Source of the DNA: Welwitschia mirabilis
Taxonomy: Eukaryota > Gnetophyta > Gnetopsida > Welwitschiales
Reading direction: 5' to 3'
NCBI GenBank assembly: GCA_051453625.1
Contig: JBOZIK010000001.1
Coordinates: forward strand, 158,713,200-158,777,199
Length of the DNA: 64,000 nt
A program made the position numbers and the translations under genes. Of this stretch, positions 22,448-35,610 are shown piece by piece (within the stretch, counting starts at the first letter, position 1; each line of letters opens with the position of its first letter). The notes under the pieces are model-generated. The model was not told the DNA's origin. It ran no database searches and was given only the letters and a program-made list of their open reading frames with translations.

Positions 22448-23256
22448 ATATCTCCTTTATAATGATGCCTTAATTCTTTATGAGGAGAGTCTTTTACTTG
22501 TGTAAGCTTTCTTTTGATTTGATCATTGAGAGCCAAAGAATCTCTATTTTCTAATTAATCAATGAAGTGTCAAAAGTTCTTTTTTGATTTATGATGTTAA
22601 GGCTTTACAATATTGAAGAAGATATAGCATTTGAGCTTGGAAGGTAGTTGTTCAAATCTATAACTATTGTGTAATGGATAGTTAATGTCTATGCTTTAGG
22701 CATGTAACTTAGTTTTTGGTCCATGAACTTTAATTTAAGACATCTTTACTTTTGTAAACATCTTGCATCAACTTGCCTAGAGTTTAATGAAATTTACATT
22801 AGAGTATCCTTAGGCCTCTAAGATCATGAATCTCCTATGTAAAAGTTGATAGCTCATCTAAAAATTGAGATATTAGTCGAAAAAAATGACTTTATTACCT
22901 ATTTTAGCTCAGTATAGATGTCCTTAATTTTGTAGACATCTTCATGTATGTTAGGTTTAACTTTTAGTTTAGTTGTCTTTAATATGGTAGATGTCTTTTC
23001 GCCTACCACTAAATTCTAGTACATTCAAGACATCTTCATATTTTCAGACGTCTTCATTTGAGATGTTCTTAATTTCCTAAACATTTTTAGATAATTCATT
23101 TGATAGTTTAGCATTTGATCCTTTTTGTGAGATGTTTCATTTGAAGATCCATTAGGATCTAGTTCCTATCAAGGTCTGATATTCCTATAATGACCTATCT
23201 AAATAATGACACAAAATACTTGATAAGTGAAATCATCAAAACTAGATTCTCCAATA
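22448..23256 (-). repeat. Copia-3 right LTR (5' LTR), truncated
   Basis: It aligns with 18539-19411 up to ...tctccaata at 23256. Its inner 0.5 kb or so, together with the primer site, is missing where it abuts integrase sequence. Confidence 0.75.
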
Positions 23257-26200
23257 CTTTTTTTTAATTTTTGTTACATCTTCTTCATATTTATCATTAT
23301 GACTATCATCTCTAATTAGGTACTTTTCTAAATATATAAGAAGTTTTAAGTTATAATAAATACATTGCAACTTTAACAATAACTTATTTTATTAGTTAAG
23401 CAAGTATGATATATATTAACATATATTTAACTTTTATACAATAAGTAAGTTTCATTTAATTGTAGTACAAACATTTTACTTCACTAATTCTTTAGGTTCA
23501 ATATTAGTAGACTGAGATTACTCTAAGTTACACTTGTACTTATTCTTTAATTCTAACAACTCCTATTTGAATGTAATGTAGAATAATTCTTATTTATTGA
23601 TAGTTCTTCTTACATTAGTACTATTACATTAAATTGTCTCCCATTCATTCCACTAATTTACAACTCATTTGAAAATTATATTTAATCTTTTTTATTTTAT
23701 CTAGTTGACTTTTATTAATAAGAATACATTTTAATAGTATTTCCAAAATTTGACCTAAAGTTAGAAATATTTACATTAAAATTCCTTATTCTTACTCTTA
23801 AAATTTAAGTTTAAACTTTATTAAACATTATCTTAGATTTACATTCATATAATTACATAGATAATGTATATGCTAAGAAAATAATAATTGAAAGAGTAAA
23901 TAATAAACTTTCCCTTTCATTAGATAAAATGAAAAGTACATGAGAGAATTTTTTAAAATATGGTTCATATTTCAAGTTTTCATCAATAACCTTTATTTTC
24001 TTTTTCTTCAAAATACTTTCTCCAAAATACTAGTGGTAGAGAATTTGGACGTACATCTTGTACTTGTTAAACTTATATTAGTGTAATTACTATGAATACT
24101 CTTTATTCTACCCTTATTTAATTAATATTTTTCCTAGTTTAGGGATTGGTTTATATTCTACTAGAATCATAACTTGTTTAAGAAAAAAATCAATAATTTT
24201 AATTTTAGGTCTTTTCATAACTTTTAATTCTTTTATAAGGTTTTCTATATTTTCTTCTCACTATGTTTGAATTTTTTATTATTCTAAAGTTCACTTATCC
24301 TAACCAATTAGAAGATCATAAAGGAAACCCTTGTTTTCCTATCTACTAATTTTCCTTTTTCTCTAACTTCTTTTGGCTATTTAATAGTGTTACTATAAAA
24401 CTTAAAGATTTTAAGTTGAAATCATGATAATCTTTATTCTCAACTTTATTGTAGAGGGTTATTGTTCCATGAGTATTTCCTCAAGCTTCATGTGATTTAT
24501 CAAAATGATATCTTATAGTTCTTAATGCTAAGATTCTTACCCTATTTTAACATAATAATTTTATTGTAGAAAATTAAATGTAAATGATTTTTGTCATTTA
24601 CATTAAACTAAATAAGATTCTTAATAATTGCATTAATTTCTTGCAAAACCTATTTAGAAAAATTTAAATTCATAAAATAAATCAAACAATTCAAAATAGT
24701 ACCAAAATAATTAGTATCTGATCTATATTAGTTCTAAAAACATAGGCATAAGAAATTAGTTTTTTCTAGAAATTTTATCATCAATAAAGTTAAGAGTATA
24801 TTTTAAAATCCTAAGAACTAATAATATTCATGAACTACTTTAAAAGATGAAACCATTTCCTTGAGTTTTAATACCTTGTAACTAAGCCCAACACTACCTT
24901 TAAATAAGCCATGGCTAACATGCAAACAACAAGCATTCCAACCTTAAAATAAAAGAATATTAAAATCAAATTCATTTCTCTCTTTACATTATTTTTTAAT
25001 TTTCATAGAAAAATTTAATAAAAGAAAAACATAATAAATAAAAAATGATGACCATCTTCTTTAGAATTTATTAAATGGTTGAAATAATTTAGCTATAAGA
25101 AATTTTCTTATTAGACTTTTTTCTAAAATTTTATTCCAATTAAAATTTTTTCCTTCTTGATTTGGATTCTTACTCTTTAAAATAAGAAATCAAGAACATT
25201 ATTACACATAATAAGTCCCCTCTTTGTTTAAGAAATAATCATAAAAAGATTTAATGAATTATTAATTAAAATTTCAAGATTGATAATATTATTTGAATAA
25301 AATCAAGGTCCTTTGAAGATGTGGTAATTCAAACCAAAAGCTTGGATTTACGATGGTGCAAATAGATGTAACTAGATTTGCAGTTGTTATTGATTAGTTC
25401 ATTGAGTTACTAAAGAGAAGACTTTTAAAAAGAAGAAAGACAGAAATTTATAGAAGGATAAACATTATAGCATAGTTGATGTGAATTTATAAGAGGAAAA
25501 TACATGAATATATTTACAAGAGGATGAATGTAAACCCTTAAGAATATGAAAAGTTAAGATTAATAATCAAATAAAATTTATAGGAGATAAAGAAACAAAA
25601 ATAGATAATATGCCATTATGCTTAGATATCAGACACTATTTAATATGGGCTTACTATCTTACATAATTAGTTATTATACTATTAACTATGAGGTCATTAA
25701 AGTTATACCTCAGTTATTACATAATTTACATAATATGCTAGTCATTACACTATTAATAAAAATACTACTAGTTGTTGCATTATTAATGGATACTACTAGT
25801 TATTGCATCAATGCCTTAAAAAACATCTAAAATGTGCCCCATGAATTTTAAAAGTATCCATAAAAGATCATATAAAATAAAAGATTAATATCTCTTTATA
25901 AGTTTATATAATTATGAATAATAATCATGTAGGTTTTGTATCTCGTATAGGAGCAAATGATGATAACATATATGAGGAAAAGGATTCAAAGTGGCAAAAT
26001 TATATAAAATAAATAAGAACATCCAAGAATAAGAAATATTTTGTTGGATCAAGTAAATGCACTACTAAGAACATAAAATTATAAATTACATCATTTAAGA
26101 TTATAAATTATTGTAAAAACATTCTAAAAAATGGAGCATACTTTTTAAAAGAATATCACTTCTTAACTATTATTTAAAAAGTGTTTTAACCCTTTGTGAA

Positions 26201-26374
26201 AGGGTGTAATTTCATGATATGACCTTTTATAATGATATTTATGAGAATGTATCAATGTTAAATGGGGATGAATAGCTTTAAAGAGATGAAGAATGATTAA
26301 ACTAAGTTAGCCCCTTCATGACTTAATATAAGAGGCCTAAATGCTTATCAATATTTTACTATTGTCACATCCAG
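23257..26374. other. AT-rich intergenic DNA
   Basis: No coding motif, LTR pair or RNA gene was recognised on either strand. The only local structure is at 25618-25830, where short words (actagttattgcat, ttattacactattaat) recur and create a spurious 70-codon open frame. It may be very old transposon DNA. Confidence 0.5.
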
Positions 26375-27316
26375 ATTTTTCTAAGGTTAGACAACCTTCC
26401 TAATCATTTAGATAAATAATTAAATATTATAAGTTTTATAATAACAATTAAGTTTAGTTTTTAATTGTTTAAAATAATAATACTTTAATAATAGTAATAG
26501 TTAAACTAAGTATTTACATGTTATCTATTTTAGTATTTATTGAAATAGTAACTTAAAGTTATTAGTTTTTGTAAATTAATTGAAAGATTGAGTAATTATG
26601 GAATTTGCTATTAGTTATGCATGTTTTTCTATTCTTAAAGTTTGCAAATTTAAATACTTGGCTTATCTTTGGAAAGTAATTGCAGCTTTGATATAGATTT
26701 CTCTTAATTATATCTTATTCATCTAATAGTAATAATATGTGATCTAAAGTATTGACTCATGTTATTTATCTCATGTAATTAAATTTATTTATGAGATGTT
26801 GTTATATTATTATTTACACCTTATGGCTGGGCTTGGAAATAATGGGTAAAGAAAACCTAAACTATCTATAGAAACTTAAGCCTCATTGTTAGTCCTATTG
26901 TTAATACTTTATTATAAATACTTAAGACCCCTATCCATTAAAGTCATAGATTCATATCTTATACTTGTGAACATATTAGAGATTGAATACAACTTGGAGT
27001 ACCTTGGAATTTAGCTAAGAATAAGTGTGATCCCTAAATCCTCCTCTTGTAAATACTTGTATGGTTTTAATTCTATATTTGCATGGTTTGATTTTAGTAT
27101 GAATTATCATGCTTACTTAGAAATGATTAAATAATTATAAATATTTTGTTAAGTATCTTATTAATCTTGGAGTTTGTAAGTCTTGCCATTATGTATATCC
27201 TTTGTGTTATGATTCTTATGACCTTGTCTATTCTATTAACCTTATTTGTATGAATTCTTACTGATGACTTATTGTAAAGTATCTGTGGATGATCTGTGTT
27301 ATTGTTGATCATGACT
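26375..27316 (+). repeat. Possible gypsy LTR, plus orientation, ends in a gap
   Basis: It begins tgtcacatccagat, a start often seen in plant gypsy LTRs. A TATA box (attataaatac near 26912) is followed by a C-rich segment and 'gagattgaatacaac', a layout typical of an R-U5 region. The other end is hidden by the gap at 27317-28245 and no second copy is seen, so this is tentative. Confidence 0.35.
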
Positions 27317-28245
27317 NNNNNNNNNNNNNNNNNNNNNNNNNNNNNNNNNNNNNNNNNNNNNNNNNNNNNNNNNNNNNNNNNNNNNNNNNNNNNNNNNNNN
27401 NNNNNNNNNNNNNNNNNNNNNNNNNNNNNNNNNNNNNNNNNNNNNNNNNNNNNNNNNNNNNNNNNNNNNNNNNNNNNNNNNNNNNNNNNNNNNNNNNNNN
27501 NNNNNNNNNNNNNNNNNNNNNNNNNNNNNNNNNNNNNNNNNNNNNNNNNNNNNNNNNNNNNNNNNNNNNNNNNNNNNNNNNNNNNNNNNNNNNNNNNNNN
27601 NNNNNNNNNNNNNNNNNNNNNNNNNNNNNNNNNNNNNNNNNNNNNNNNNNNNNNNNNNNNNNNNNNNNNNNNNNNNNNNNNNNNNNNNNNNNNNNNNNNN
27701 NNNNNNNNNNNNNNNNNNNNNNNNNNNNNNNNNNNNNNNNNNNNNNNNNNNNNNNNNNNNNNNNNNNNNNNNNNNNNNNNNNNNNNNNNNNNNNNNNNNN
27801 NNNNNNNNNNNNNNNNNNNNNNNNNNNNNNNNNNNNNNNNNNNNNNNNNNNNNNNNNNNNNNNNNNNNNNNNNNNNNNNNNNNNNNNNNNNNNNNNNNNN
27901 NNNNNNNNNNNNNNNNNNNNNNNNNNNNNNNNNNNNNNNNNNNNNNNNNNNNNNNNNNNNNNNNNNNNNNNNNNNNNNNNNNNNNNNNNNNNNNNNNNNN
28001 NNNNNNNNNNNNNNNNNNNNNNNNNNNNNNNNNNNNNNNNNNNNNNNNNNNNNNNNNNNNNNNNNNNNNNNNNNNNNNNNNNNNNNNNNNNNNNNNNNNN
28101 NNNNNNNNNNNNNNNNNNNNNNNNNNNNNNNNNNNNNNNNNNNNNNNNNNNNNNNNNNNNNNNNNNNNNNNNNNNNNNNNNNNNNNNNNNNNNNNNNNNN
28201 NNNNNNNNNNNNNNNNNNNNNNNNNNNNNNNNNNNNNNNNNNNNN
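27317..28245. other. Assembly gap (929 N)
   Basis: The flanking sequences do not overlap each other. Open frames predicted across the gap are artefacts. Confidence 0.95.
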
Positions 28246-29386
28246 GTTTTCTTCATAATGTAGTCCTTTTACCTTGTTTTGGAAACCCCTTCCTACCTAT
28301 TCCTTAATGTGAACCATATTAGGAACTATGATGATTATAGTTCTTACATCAGACTTACATGTATAGGAATTGATGCAAAGGATAATGCTAAAAAGAGTTA
28401 ATGGATGCAATGAAAAACTATGTGTCATTTACTTGTTTTGTTCAATTATTTACTTTAATTATTAGATTGGAATGATTTTGGAGTATTGGATTCCACATTA
28501 TAAAATCTTACACATGAAGAAGATTTAGTTGATGAGTATATAATTGAAATATCCATATTATGTGATATAATCACTCATAATAAATTAAGAATATAAGCAT
28601 GATTAGCTATAGTTAATGTTTGATCATAAGTCTAAATCTAAATTAGAGTATTATGGAAGATAGATGGTCCTCCCTTATATTGTTTTAAATATCTAGTTAT
28701 TGTTGATGCTAACACAATCTTAACTTTTCATATGCACATGAAACCCCCTCTATGACTTATAAAAAGTCTTAAAGAACTAAAAATTTACATGATCAAATTG
28801 TTGGTATTATATCCTTAGAAATATAGATGGAATGGCTAAAGCAAATGATACTTGCCATCTTGATGAGAGTAACCATGATCTTTTAAACTGTACCTTAAGA
28901 TCTACTTATATGATTTAGTTATTTTTAATGGTATACTAAATCAAGTGGATATATGCGGTAATGTAAAATATAGTAGACTATATCCTAATTTGCTAAAAGA
29001 AGAAAAGGATTGAATTTCTAGAAGTTATGGGATTTAGAAGTATTAGTTGAAGTATTTAAATATCTAGTTAATAACATTCATAGGCATAATAAATGAAGGA
29101 AAGATCTAGAGTTTTTATTGAAAATGATAACATTTTTTATGTTTAATACTAATAACTTAAAGCTTAATAGAATGATAGATCTTCTAGACAAATTAGTCAT
29201 TTGATGCATATTAATATTCTCATGATTTATTTTAATAAACCAATCATCATAGTATAATTACCACTAATCTTTATTCACTAGTATGCATTCATCTGAATGC
29301 ATCTACTTTGATAACACTTAAGACTTATAGTATCATTTATTGGTACTATTATTTTCCCTCTTAATACAACTTGCATATTAACTTTC
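28246..29386. other. Unassigned AT-rich stretch
   Basis: A plus-strand frame around 28500-28570 (EEDLVDEYIIEISILCDI) looks weakly coding but could not be tied to a family. A perfect palindrome with 9-bp arms, atgcattca and tgaatgcat, lies at 29283-29302. Nothing else was recognised. Confidence 0.4.
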
Positions 29387-30879
29387 AATAGGATTAAGAA
29401 CCCTAGAGGGGAAGGGGAGTGAATAGGATTCTAAAAATTTATTGAATAATCTTCAAAAATAAAAATACTTTGCTTAATAAAGAACCACTAAAATCTTGTG
29501 CATGAAAACTAAAAGTATTCTAAAGAATAAAAATAATAGAAAGCATAGAAATATCAATAAAAATCACACAAGATTTATAGTGATTCAAGGAAACTCCTAC
29601 TTCACCCTTGGTGACTAGCATCTCAACAAGCCTAATTTGAATCTTAGTTAATCTCTTCTAGGTATTATAGGTTTATCTGTAACTTATACAAATGGACTTT
29701 TTTTAAAGGCCTAGTCTCATCCTTTTACAAGAAAGTATAGCAATGATGATAGTATTCCCAAGTGCATAGGTATCACTTAATCTTTGGCTCAATGATAGTA
29801 ATAAAGCACTTCTTTTAAAGATGATACAATCTAGAAATAAAAGAGTGTTATAGATTTAACCTTCTATGCAAAGACACCATAGATGTTGATTCATCTTTGG
29901 TAATGAATGGAATGCCAAATAAGTACAATGATAAATCTACAAGATTTAAAAGTTTGGTAAAAGTTGTTAACATGATTTGACTCTTAGCTATATATAGTGG
30001 AAGATTTTTAGGGTTTTTTTATAAGTGAAAAACCTCTTCAGCTACCATAAAATGGCTATATAATAGCTATAAAATTTGTGTTTCTATTACGATCGACCGA
30101 CCCCTTAAACCTTAGATAGACGTCTCCTTATACTATTACTTAAACAGGTCACCCTTGTGATCTTTTTGATTCATTCAATTTCTTACATCTTCATGTTTGA
30201 TCGATCCCTTAGGGTCCAGCCAACTACTCATCTAATCACTTGCATATCTATTCGGTTACCTACTTGGTCCTAATAAAATATATTATAGTTTTCAACTTCA
30301 GGCCTAGTCTACTCCTCAGGAATCTGGTCGATCCCTTGCTAATTGGCTATGAAGTATTAATGCTCAGTTCTCAAATCCATTTGACCTCTCAAGTGTCTAG
30401 TCGACCCCTTGATGATCGGCTAGGAAGTACTAGGCACACAATGCTTAGGTTTAGTCAATCACTCATATGTTTAGTTGATCCCTTGATGATCGATTTAGAA
30501 GTATTAGATGCAAAGTTCTTAATTTTAATCAACCCTTCATATGTCTGGTCGACTCCTTGATAATTGGTTTAGAAGCACTAGTTCTCAAGTTCACAGGTTT
30601 GATCGATTCCTTAAATGCTTGGTCGACCCCTCAAATTTCCAATTAATCCCTCAGAATTTGATTTATTTCTAAGTATTTACTTTAAGTATGATTAACCTTA
30701 GAAGTCTGGTTAACTCCTCAAGAGGATATAAAAACTTGATAGGTTTTAGGATCAAAATGTGATAAATATTGCTTTAGCTTCTAACCTGTAAGTAATTAAT
30801 ATTTTCTACATAAGATACAATAAATTTCTCTACACAAAAAATATTAGTTTGATACCAATTAAAAAATAATAATTCAACA
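29387..30879 (-). repeat. Copia-4 left LTR (3' LTR)
   Basis: It aligns end to end with 37296-38765. The outer start aataggattaag corresponds to tgtaggattggg in the right copy. The inner end is ...aattcaaca next to the polypurine tract. It contains a run of related 74-bp units. Confidence 0.85.
30327..30621. repeat. 74-bp tandem units in copia-4 LTR
   Basis: The phrase gtcgaccccttgatgatcgg or a close variant starts at 30327, 30400, 30474 and 30548, i.e. 73, 74 and 74 bp apart. Each is followed by ...tagaagtactag and a 'ctcagttctcaa'-like segment. The same array is present, diverged, in the right LTR (about 38225-38500). Confidence 0.8.
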
Positions 30880-30893
30880 ATCTCCCCTTTTAA
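30880..30893 (-). other. Polypurine tract of copia-4
   Basis: The minus strand reads ttaaaaggggagat directly before the LTR start TGTTG. The same tract is found in copia-5 (47139-47150) and copia-6 (55727-55738). Confidence 0.75.
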
Positions 30894-31359
30894 CATTGAT
30901 GGTAAACTTTTTCTTAGTTGAAGATGTTAGATTTGGAAAAATGCCCCTCACAAAATTCCTATTAACTTTTGCAAAAATATTAAACCTTTTATACCAAATT
31001 AGACATTTTGATAAGTTCTCAATTTTTTCTAAAATTTAAAGAGAATTTAAAGTGCTAAAATATATATGATAGATAATATTTTAATCATGAATTATTGAAT
31101 AACTATAAGATATATCAGAATTTCTAGTTCATATTTGAAAAAGAGGTGCACTAAAAAAAATTGAGACATAAATTATAGAGCATAAAAACAAGTGTATTTC
31201 TATTACTAAAATATGAATAATACAATGAAAATAAAAAGTGCTTATTAAGAGTAGATACATCTAAAAATAAAAGAAACAAATAACTAGTTCTCCTCCTTTT
31301 GACATCAATGACAAAGGAGAGAAATATAAGCATGAAATAAATATCATAAGCAAAGAAGG

Positions 31360-32412
31360 AGATCTAGTCAGGTTCCTCTATACTGCCTTCTCTTTTAATT
31401 CTTATTTAGAATATTCTTCTTCTTCATATTCTTTTTATTTAGTTACCTTTCATGATGAGCTTCTAGCTTCCTCTAAAGTATTAGTAATCTCATACCTAGC
31501 TGTAATTAGAGCTTCTTTCATATGCCTAGTACAAGAGTCAATCTATCTCAAGTATGAAATACTCTTTTAAAGAGGCTTGCTTAGGAGAATAGGGGTTAGA
31601 GGGCTTCTTGGATCCAGTAAAGATATGCATGTTAGATAACATCACACACTCAATGGGTGACAAGGGTTGAACTGTTTCAAGGTTTAGGTGAAAAGTGCTC
31701 GATAATAATACAAATATTTATAATTAACAGAGAGTAGGGTAAAGCCCTAGTTCTATGAGACTTTGAGAAATCATATTCTTCAATATAATGGCAAGGGCGT
31801 CAATGAAGTACCTATTCCCTACCAAGTACATCAAATAGGCCTTATAGTTCAAGGCCTCATCATGATGACTTTCCAAAGGCAAGAAATTATAGGTAAAAGC
31901 TAAGTGAATAAACCTATACTTTGGAGTAAGCAAAGAAGTGGAAATAGTATGCTTCTAGCTCTAGAACTTACCATAAAGATCCCTTGTAACCTCTTCTTTA
32001 TCTTTCATGGAGGAATGTAGAGGTCAAAACTCTTTATAGTCTCCTCTTGAAAGATTAGTAACAGCTCTAATGAATTTTGTAGTTACTTTTATCCTCTTCT
32101 TTAAAATGAGGGTTTCAAGGTTTTAGAGTCAACATGATAAGAAGCATTACTATAAAACATCTTGATAATAAATGGGTAAGAAAAACTTGAAACATCAAGA
32201 AAATAATATAGATCTAGATTTTGTATGAGTTGGATCACATCACTAAACTCCCTAAACTCTAAAGTAGCAACAGATCTTTTATGACACACAAGCTTCTTCT
32301 CAAACTTCTTAGTAAACTTGTCCAAATAATCTTTAAACATTCATTAGTAGAAACAATAAGGTTCTCTACTAACAACCTCCTTTATCTTTCTCTTAAAGGG
32401 TTCCTCAGCCAT
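31360..32412 (-). pseudogene. Copia-4 accessory ORF after pol (putative plant transposon protein type)
   Basis: The ATG at 32412-32410 starts MAEEPFKRKIKEV, as in the other two copies. Next come KFTKKFEKKLVCHKRS and LDLYYFLDVSSFSYPF (32340-32101), then FTYNFLPLESHHDEALNYKA and YLMYLVGNRYFIDA (31933-31724). A Glu-rich tail (about 31440-31390) ends the protein. The pattern of an N-terminal 'KKxxCxRS' block, then 'FYxNA', then 'NxLPxxHxxxxxxxRA' resembles the plant domain family called putative plant transposon protein (PF20167 as I recall it); this was not searched. Stops are few but present. No signal peptide or membrane segment is evident, so an envelope role is not supported. Confidence 0.65.
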
Positions 32413-32710
32413 TGTAACCACTTAACAAGAGCTTAAAAACAAGAAAAATCTTAAAAAAAAACACTACATCTAAAAGAAACAAGTGGATAAAAAACAATAA
32501 AAAGGGTTTGAGATCTACTTACTTTTAAAGAGATAGTTGATTAAATTGATTTTAATAAATGAATTAAGTCCACCATTGGTACTTCTACACTATAATTCTA
32601 TAAGTCCAGTTAACTTATTTAAGTTCTAGTTGACCCGTTGAGATGTGAGTCTACAGTACTATTAGGGTCTGGGTGACCTCCAGTTGACCAAATTATAGAT
32701 CTGATTGACT
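32413..32710 (-). promoter_or_regulatory. Spacer between pol and accessory ORF, with acceptor-like site
   Basis: On the minus strand a pyrimidine-rich stretch ends in ttgtttttaag at 32442-32432, 20 nt before the accessory ATG. The spacer also contains LTR-like words such as gggtgacctccagttgacc. Equivalent sequence occurs in copia-5 and copia-6. A spliced or separately initiated RNA for the accessory ORF is possible but unproven. Confidence 0.4.
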
Positions 32711-34080
32711 GCCCTGCAAATAGCTAAATGATGATGAGATAATTATAGTTCATTCTAAAGATGGAGAAAATTATTAAATTTAAAGGTTTGGTAAAAATAT
32801 CTGCCAATTGACGATTTGTAATAACAAAATTCATAGTAATATTTCTTTTTTCAAGTTGATCTTTTAAAAAGTAATGTCTTAGTCCAATATGTTTAGTTTT
32901 ATAGCTGAATAGGATTTTTAGAAATATTTATAATACTAGTGTTATCCTAAAAAATAGGAACTTTTTTAAAATTTATACCAAAGTACTTTAGCATTTCCTT
33001 CATCCAAAGGAGATGAGCACAACAACTTCCTGCTATAATATACTTGGCTTCTGCTATTAAAAGGGAGATTGAATTTTTCTTTTTGCTTGTCCATCCCACT
33101 AAGCATGATCCTAATAAAAAAAAATTACCTTTTGTACTTTTTTTTATCATCCTTATATCTAGCCCAATCCATATCACTAAACCCTATAAGCTCAAAGGAT
33201 GTCTCTGTAGGATACCACATACCATAATTACATGTCCTCTTTATATATCTAATTATTCTTTTTACTACCTATAAGTGTGATTCTTTTAATTGTGTTTGGT
33301 ACCTTGTATAAATAAAAACAGTAAATATAATATCTAATCTATTTGTAGTTAAATATAATAAACTTACAATCATACTCCTATAAAGTTTCTGATCTACTAA
33401 TTTTTCATTTTCATCTAAACTGACTTTACAAGATGTTAACATAGAAGTATCAGTTGTTTTAGCATTCTCCAATTCAAAATGTTTGATCAGATCTTTATTA
33501 TATTTATATTGAGAAATAAATGTTACATTCTTTGTTTGCTTAATCTATAATCCAAGAAATATTTTTAGTTCACCAAGCATGCTCATTTCAAAATGTGTTA
33601 TTATAATTATTACAAAGCACCAAATATGGTATCATCCACATAAATTTGTAATGATAAAATCCTTTTTTAAATTCTTAACAAATAAAGTTTTATCTATCAA
33701 TTTACAAATATAACTCTTATCATTTAAAAAAGTGGCTAACTTTTCATACTAAGCTCTTAGAGCTTGCTTCAAATCATACAAAGCCTTCTTAAGTCTACAA
33801 ACATGATTAGATTTGTGAGGACTATAAACCCTTATGGTTCCTCTACATAAACTTCTTCATTTATAATTCCATTTAAAAATGACTTCTATTTGGTTGTAGC
33901 CTTATGCTACTAATCTTACTTTGTTTTTAATGACATTATTTTCTTCATCACATTTGTTCTTAAAGATTTACTTTATTCCAATGGTATTTTTATCTTTTGG
34001 CCTTTCTACAAGATTCAAACATCATTTCTCTTAAATTATTATAATTCATCTTGCATAGCCATCATCCATTCTTCATTGGA
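32711..34080 (-). pseudogene. Copia-4 reverse transcriptase and RNase H
   Basis: The RT catalytic box is intact, YVDD at 33642-33631, followed by TIF. RT C-terminal sequence KVSLDENEKLVDQKLYRSM lies at about 33434-33378. RNase H at 33177-32947 shows KSTKGNFFLLGSCLVGWTSK and AEAKYIIAGSCCAHLLWMKE. Several frameshifts separate these blocks, so no single product is possible. It is the only one of the four copia copies in which both RT aspartates remain. Confidence 0.9.
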
Positions 34081-35330
34081 TTCAACTTCTTCAAATTTCT
34101 TAGGCTCTATTTGAGAAACATAACAAATGTAGGCACAATAATTCTTCATAGAACTCCTTATTTTTATGTTTGAGCTAACGTCTCTAATAATAGATCCTAA
34201 AGGATGATCTTTTAGCTCTTTGAACTTTTTAATTATAACTTCTTTTATAGGAGCTTCTTCATTTTTAGTAGATACTATATTAGTTATAGGAATGATTGGA
34301 GATATGTCTTCCTCATCATTTGAACAAATAGACCTTGTGCCAACATTATTAATTTTCACATTTATTGATTCTTCTATAGTTAAACTTCTCTTATTGAAAA
34401 CACGATAAGCTCTACTTCTAGTTGAATATCCCAAAAATATAGCTTCATTGAATTTAGACTCAAATTTTCTTAGATTTTCTCTATCTTTTAGCATATGACA
34501 TTTACTTCTAAAAGAATTTAAAATAAGAAACATTAGTTTTTTTTTTCTATAACTCAGATGTTGTTTTATCCATATTAAGTCTAAGATAAACTTTGTTAAT
34601 AATATAACATGTAGTGCTAATAGCCTTAGCCCAAAATTATTTTGGAACCTCCTTATCATCTAACATAGTTCTTACCATTTATTGAAGGACTCTTTTCTTT
34701 CTTTTAGCATTACCATTTTGTTGTGGTATTTTAGGGTCTGAAAATTAATGATCAATTCCATTGTCAATGTAATACGTCTTAAATAAATAATTTTCGAATT
34801 CATCACCATAATCACTTCTTATTTTTTTTATGGTATACGCTTTCTCATTTTGGATTTTGTTGCAAATCCCAACTCAATATTTGTAAGTTTTAGATTTGTT
34901 TAAAAGAAATGCAACCCATGTATATCTAGAAAAATCATCAATCATAATAAGAAAATAGAGTTTACCACCTAAAATTTAAGTTTAAGTGAGACCTACCAAG
35001 TTCATATGAATGAGGTCTAATGGCACAGTTGTGGAAACTTGGTTTTTACTCTTATGTAAAGTTCTTATTTCTTTTCCCTTTTGGCATGCATCATGTAAAC
35101 CATGTTTTTTAATATTTATTTTTAAAATACCTTTGATAATTTCTTTATGAACAATCATTTTTAATTGATTGTAATTAACATGACCTAAATGTTTATGCCA
35201 AAGCTCTTCTTAAACAACATGAGAAAAATAACAAAGAAAAAATGATTGATCTATGATATAAACACTATCTATTCTATTTGCTTTAAGAATAACATCATTT
35301 ATTTTGCCATGCCAAATTTCACATTTAAAC
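34081..35330 (-). pseudogene. Copia-4 integrase and GAG-pre-integrase
   Basis: An HLxHVNxxxLK-type zinc-binding block near 35190-35150 precedes the core. The third catalytic position lies in PQQNGNAKRKKRVLQ; it is Lys (AAA at 34705-34703), not Glu. The C-terminal part reads KFESKFNEAIFLGYSTRS and AYRVFNKRSLTIEESINV (about 34450-34350). The frame at 34659-34039 then runs through the linker to EEWMMAMQDEL, the start of RT. Integrase joins the cDNA to the host genome; this copy could not. Confidence 0.85.
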
Positions 35331-35399
35331 CTATTAAAATTGACCTTGTAACCTTTTCTCAAATTTGGCTAATACTCAGTAAATTATGCTTTAAACCAT

Positions 35400-35610
35400 T
35401 AACATATAAAACTTCATTTATTTTAGATAAGTTACTTCCACCGATGCTTCTGATACCTTTGATTTTTTCTTTTCTATTATCACCAAAAGTAACTTCTCCT
35501 TCATCAAAGTTACTCAACTATTTGAATCTCGATTTATCTTCCATCATATATCATGAGCACCCACTGTCTAAGTACTAGATACTACCATTTAAAACTTGAA
35601 ATCTATCTAA
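35400..35610 (-). pseudogene. Copia-4 protease
   Basis: The minus strand gives YLDSGCS, a stop, then YMMEDKSRF and further on LSNFDEGEVTFGDN. The D-S-G catalytic triplet (35568-35560) is intact. In copia elements this retropepsin processes Gag-Pol. Compare copia-5, where the same triplet reads D-G-G. Confidence 0.8.

Larger units (their letters stand above)
17964..23256 (-). mobile_element. Copia-3: Ty1/copia element with large internal deletion
   Basis: A full left LTR (about 17964-19411) and a partial right LTR (22448-23256) flank minus-strand RNase H, RT and the C-terminal half of integrase. Gag, protease, the integrase N-terminus, the primer site and the inner part of the right LTR are missing at one junction near 22440-22448. 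Its LTR is unrelated to those of copia-4 to -6. Confidence 0.8.

Noticed and set aside
25618-25830. 70-codon plus-strand frame with hydrophobic residues
   Set aside because: It arises from short repeated AT-rich words. There is no homology or context to support a gene.
31360-32412. Envelope-like protein as identity of the accessory ORF
   Set aside because: The position after pol suggests it, but no signal peptide or membrane-spanning segment is visible in any of the three copies.
35246-35578. 110-codon plus-strand frame
   Set aside because: It is antisense to copia-4 protease and GAG-pre-integrase.
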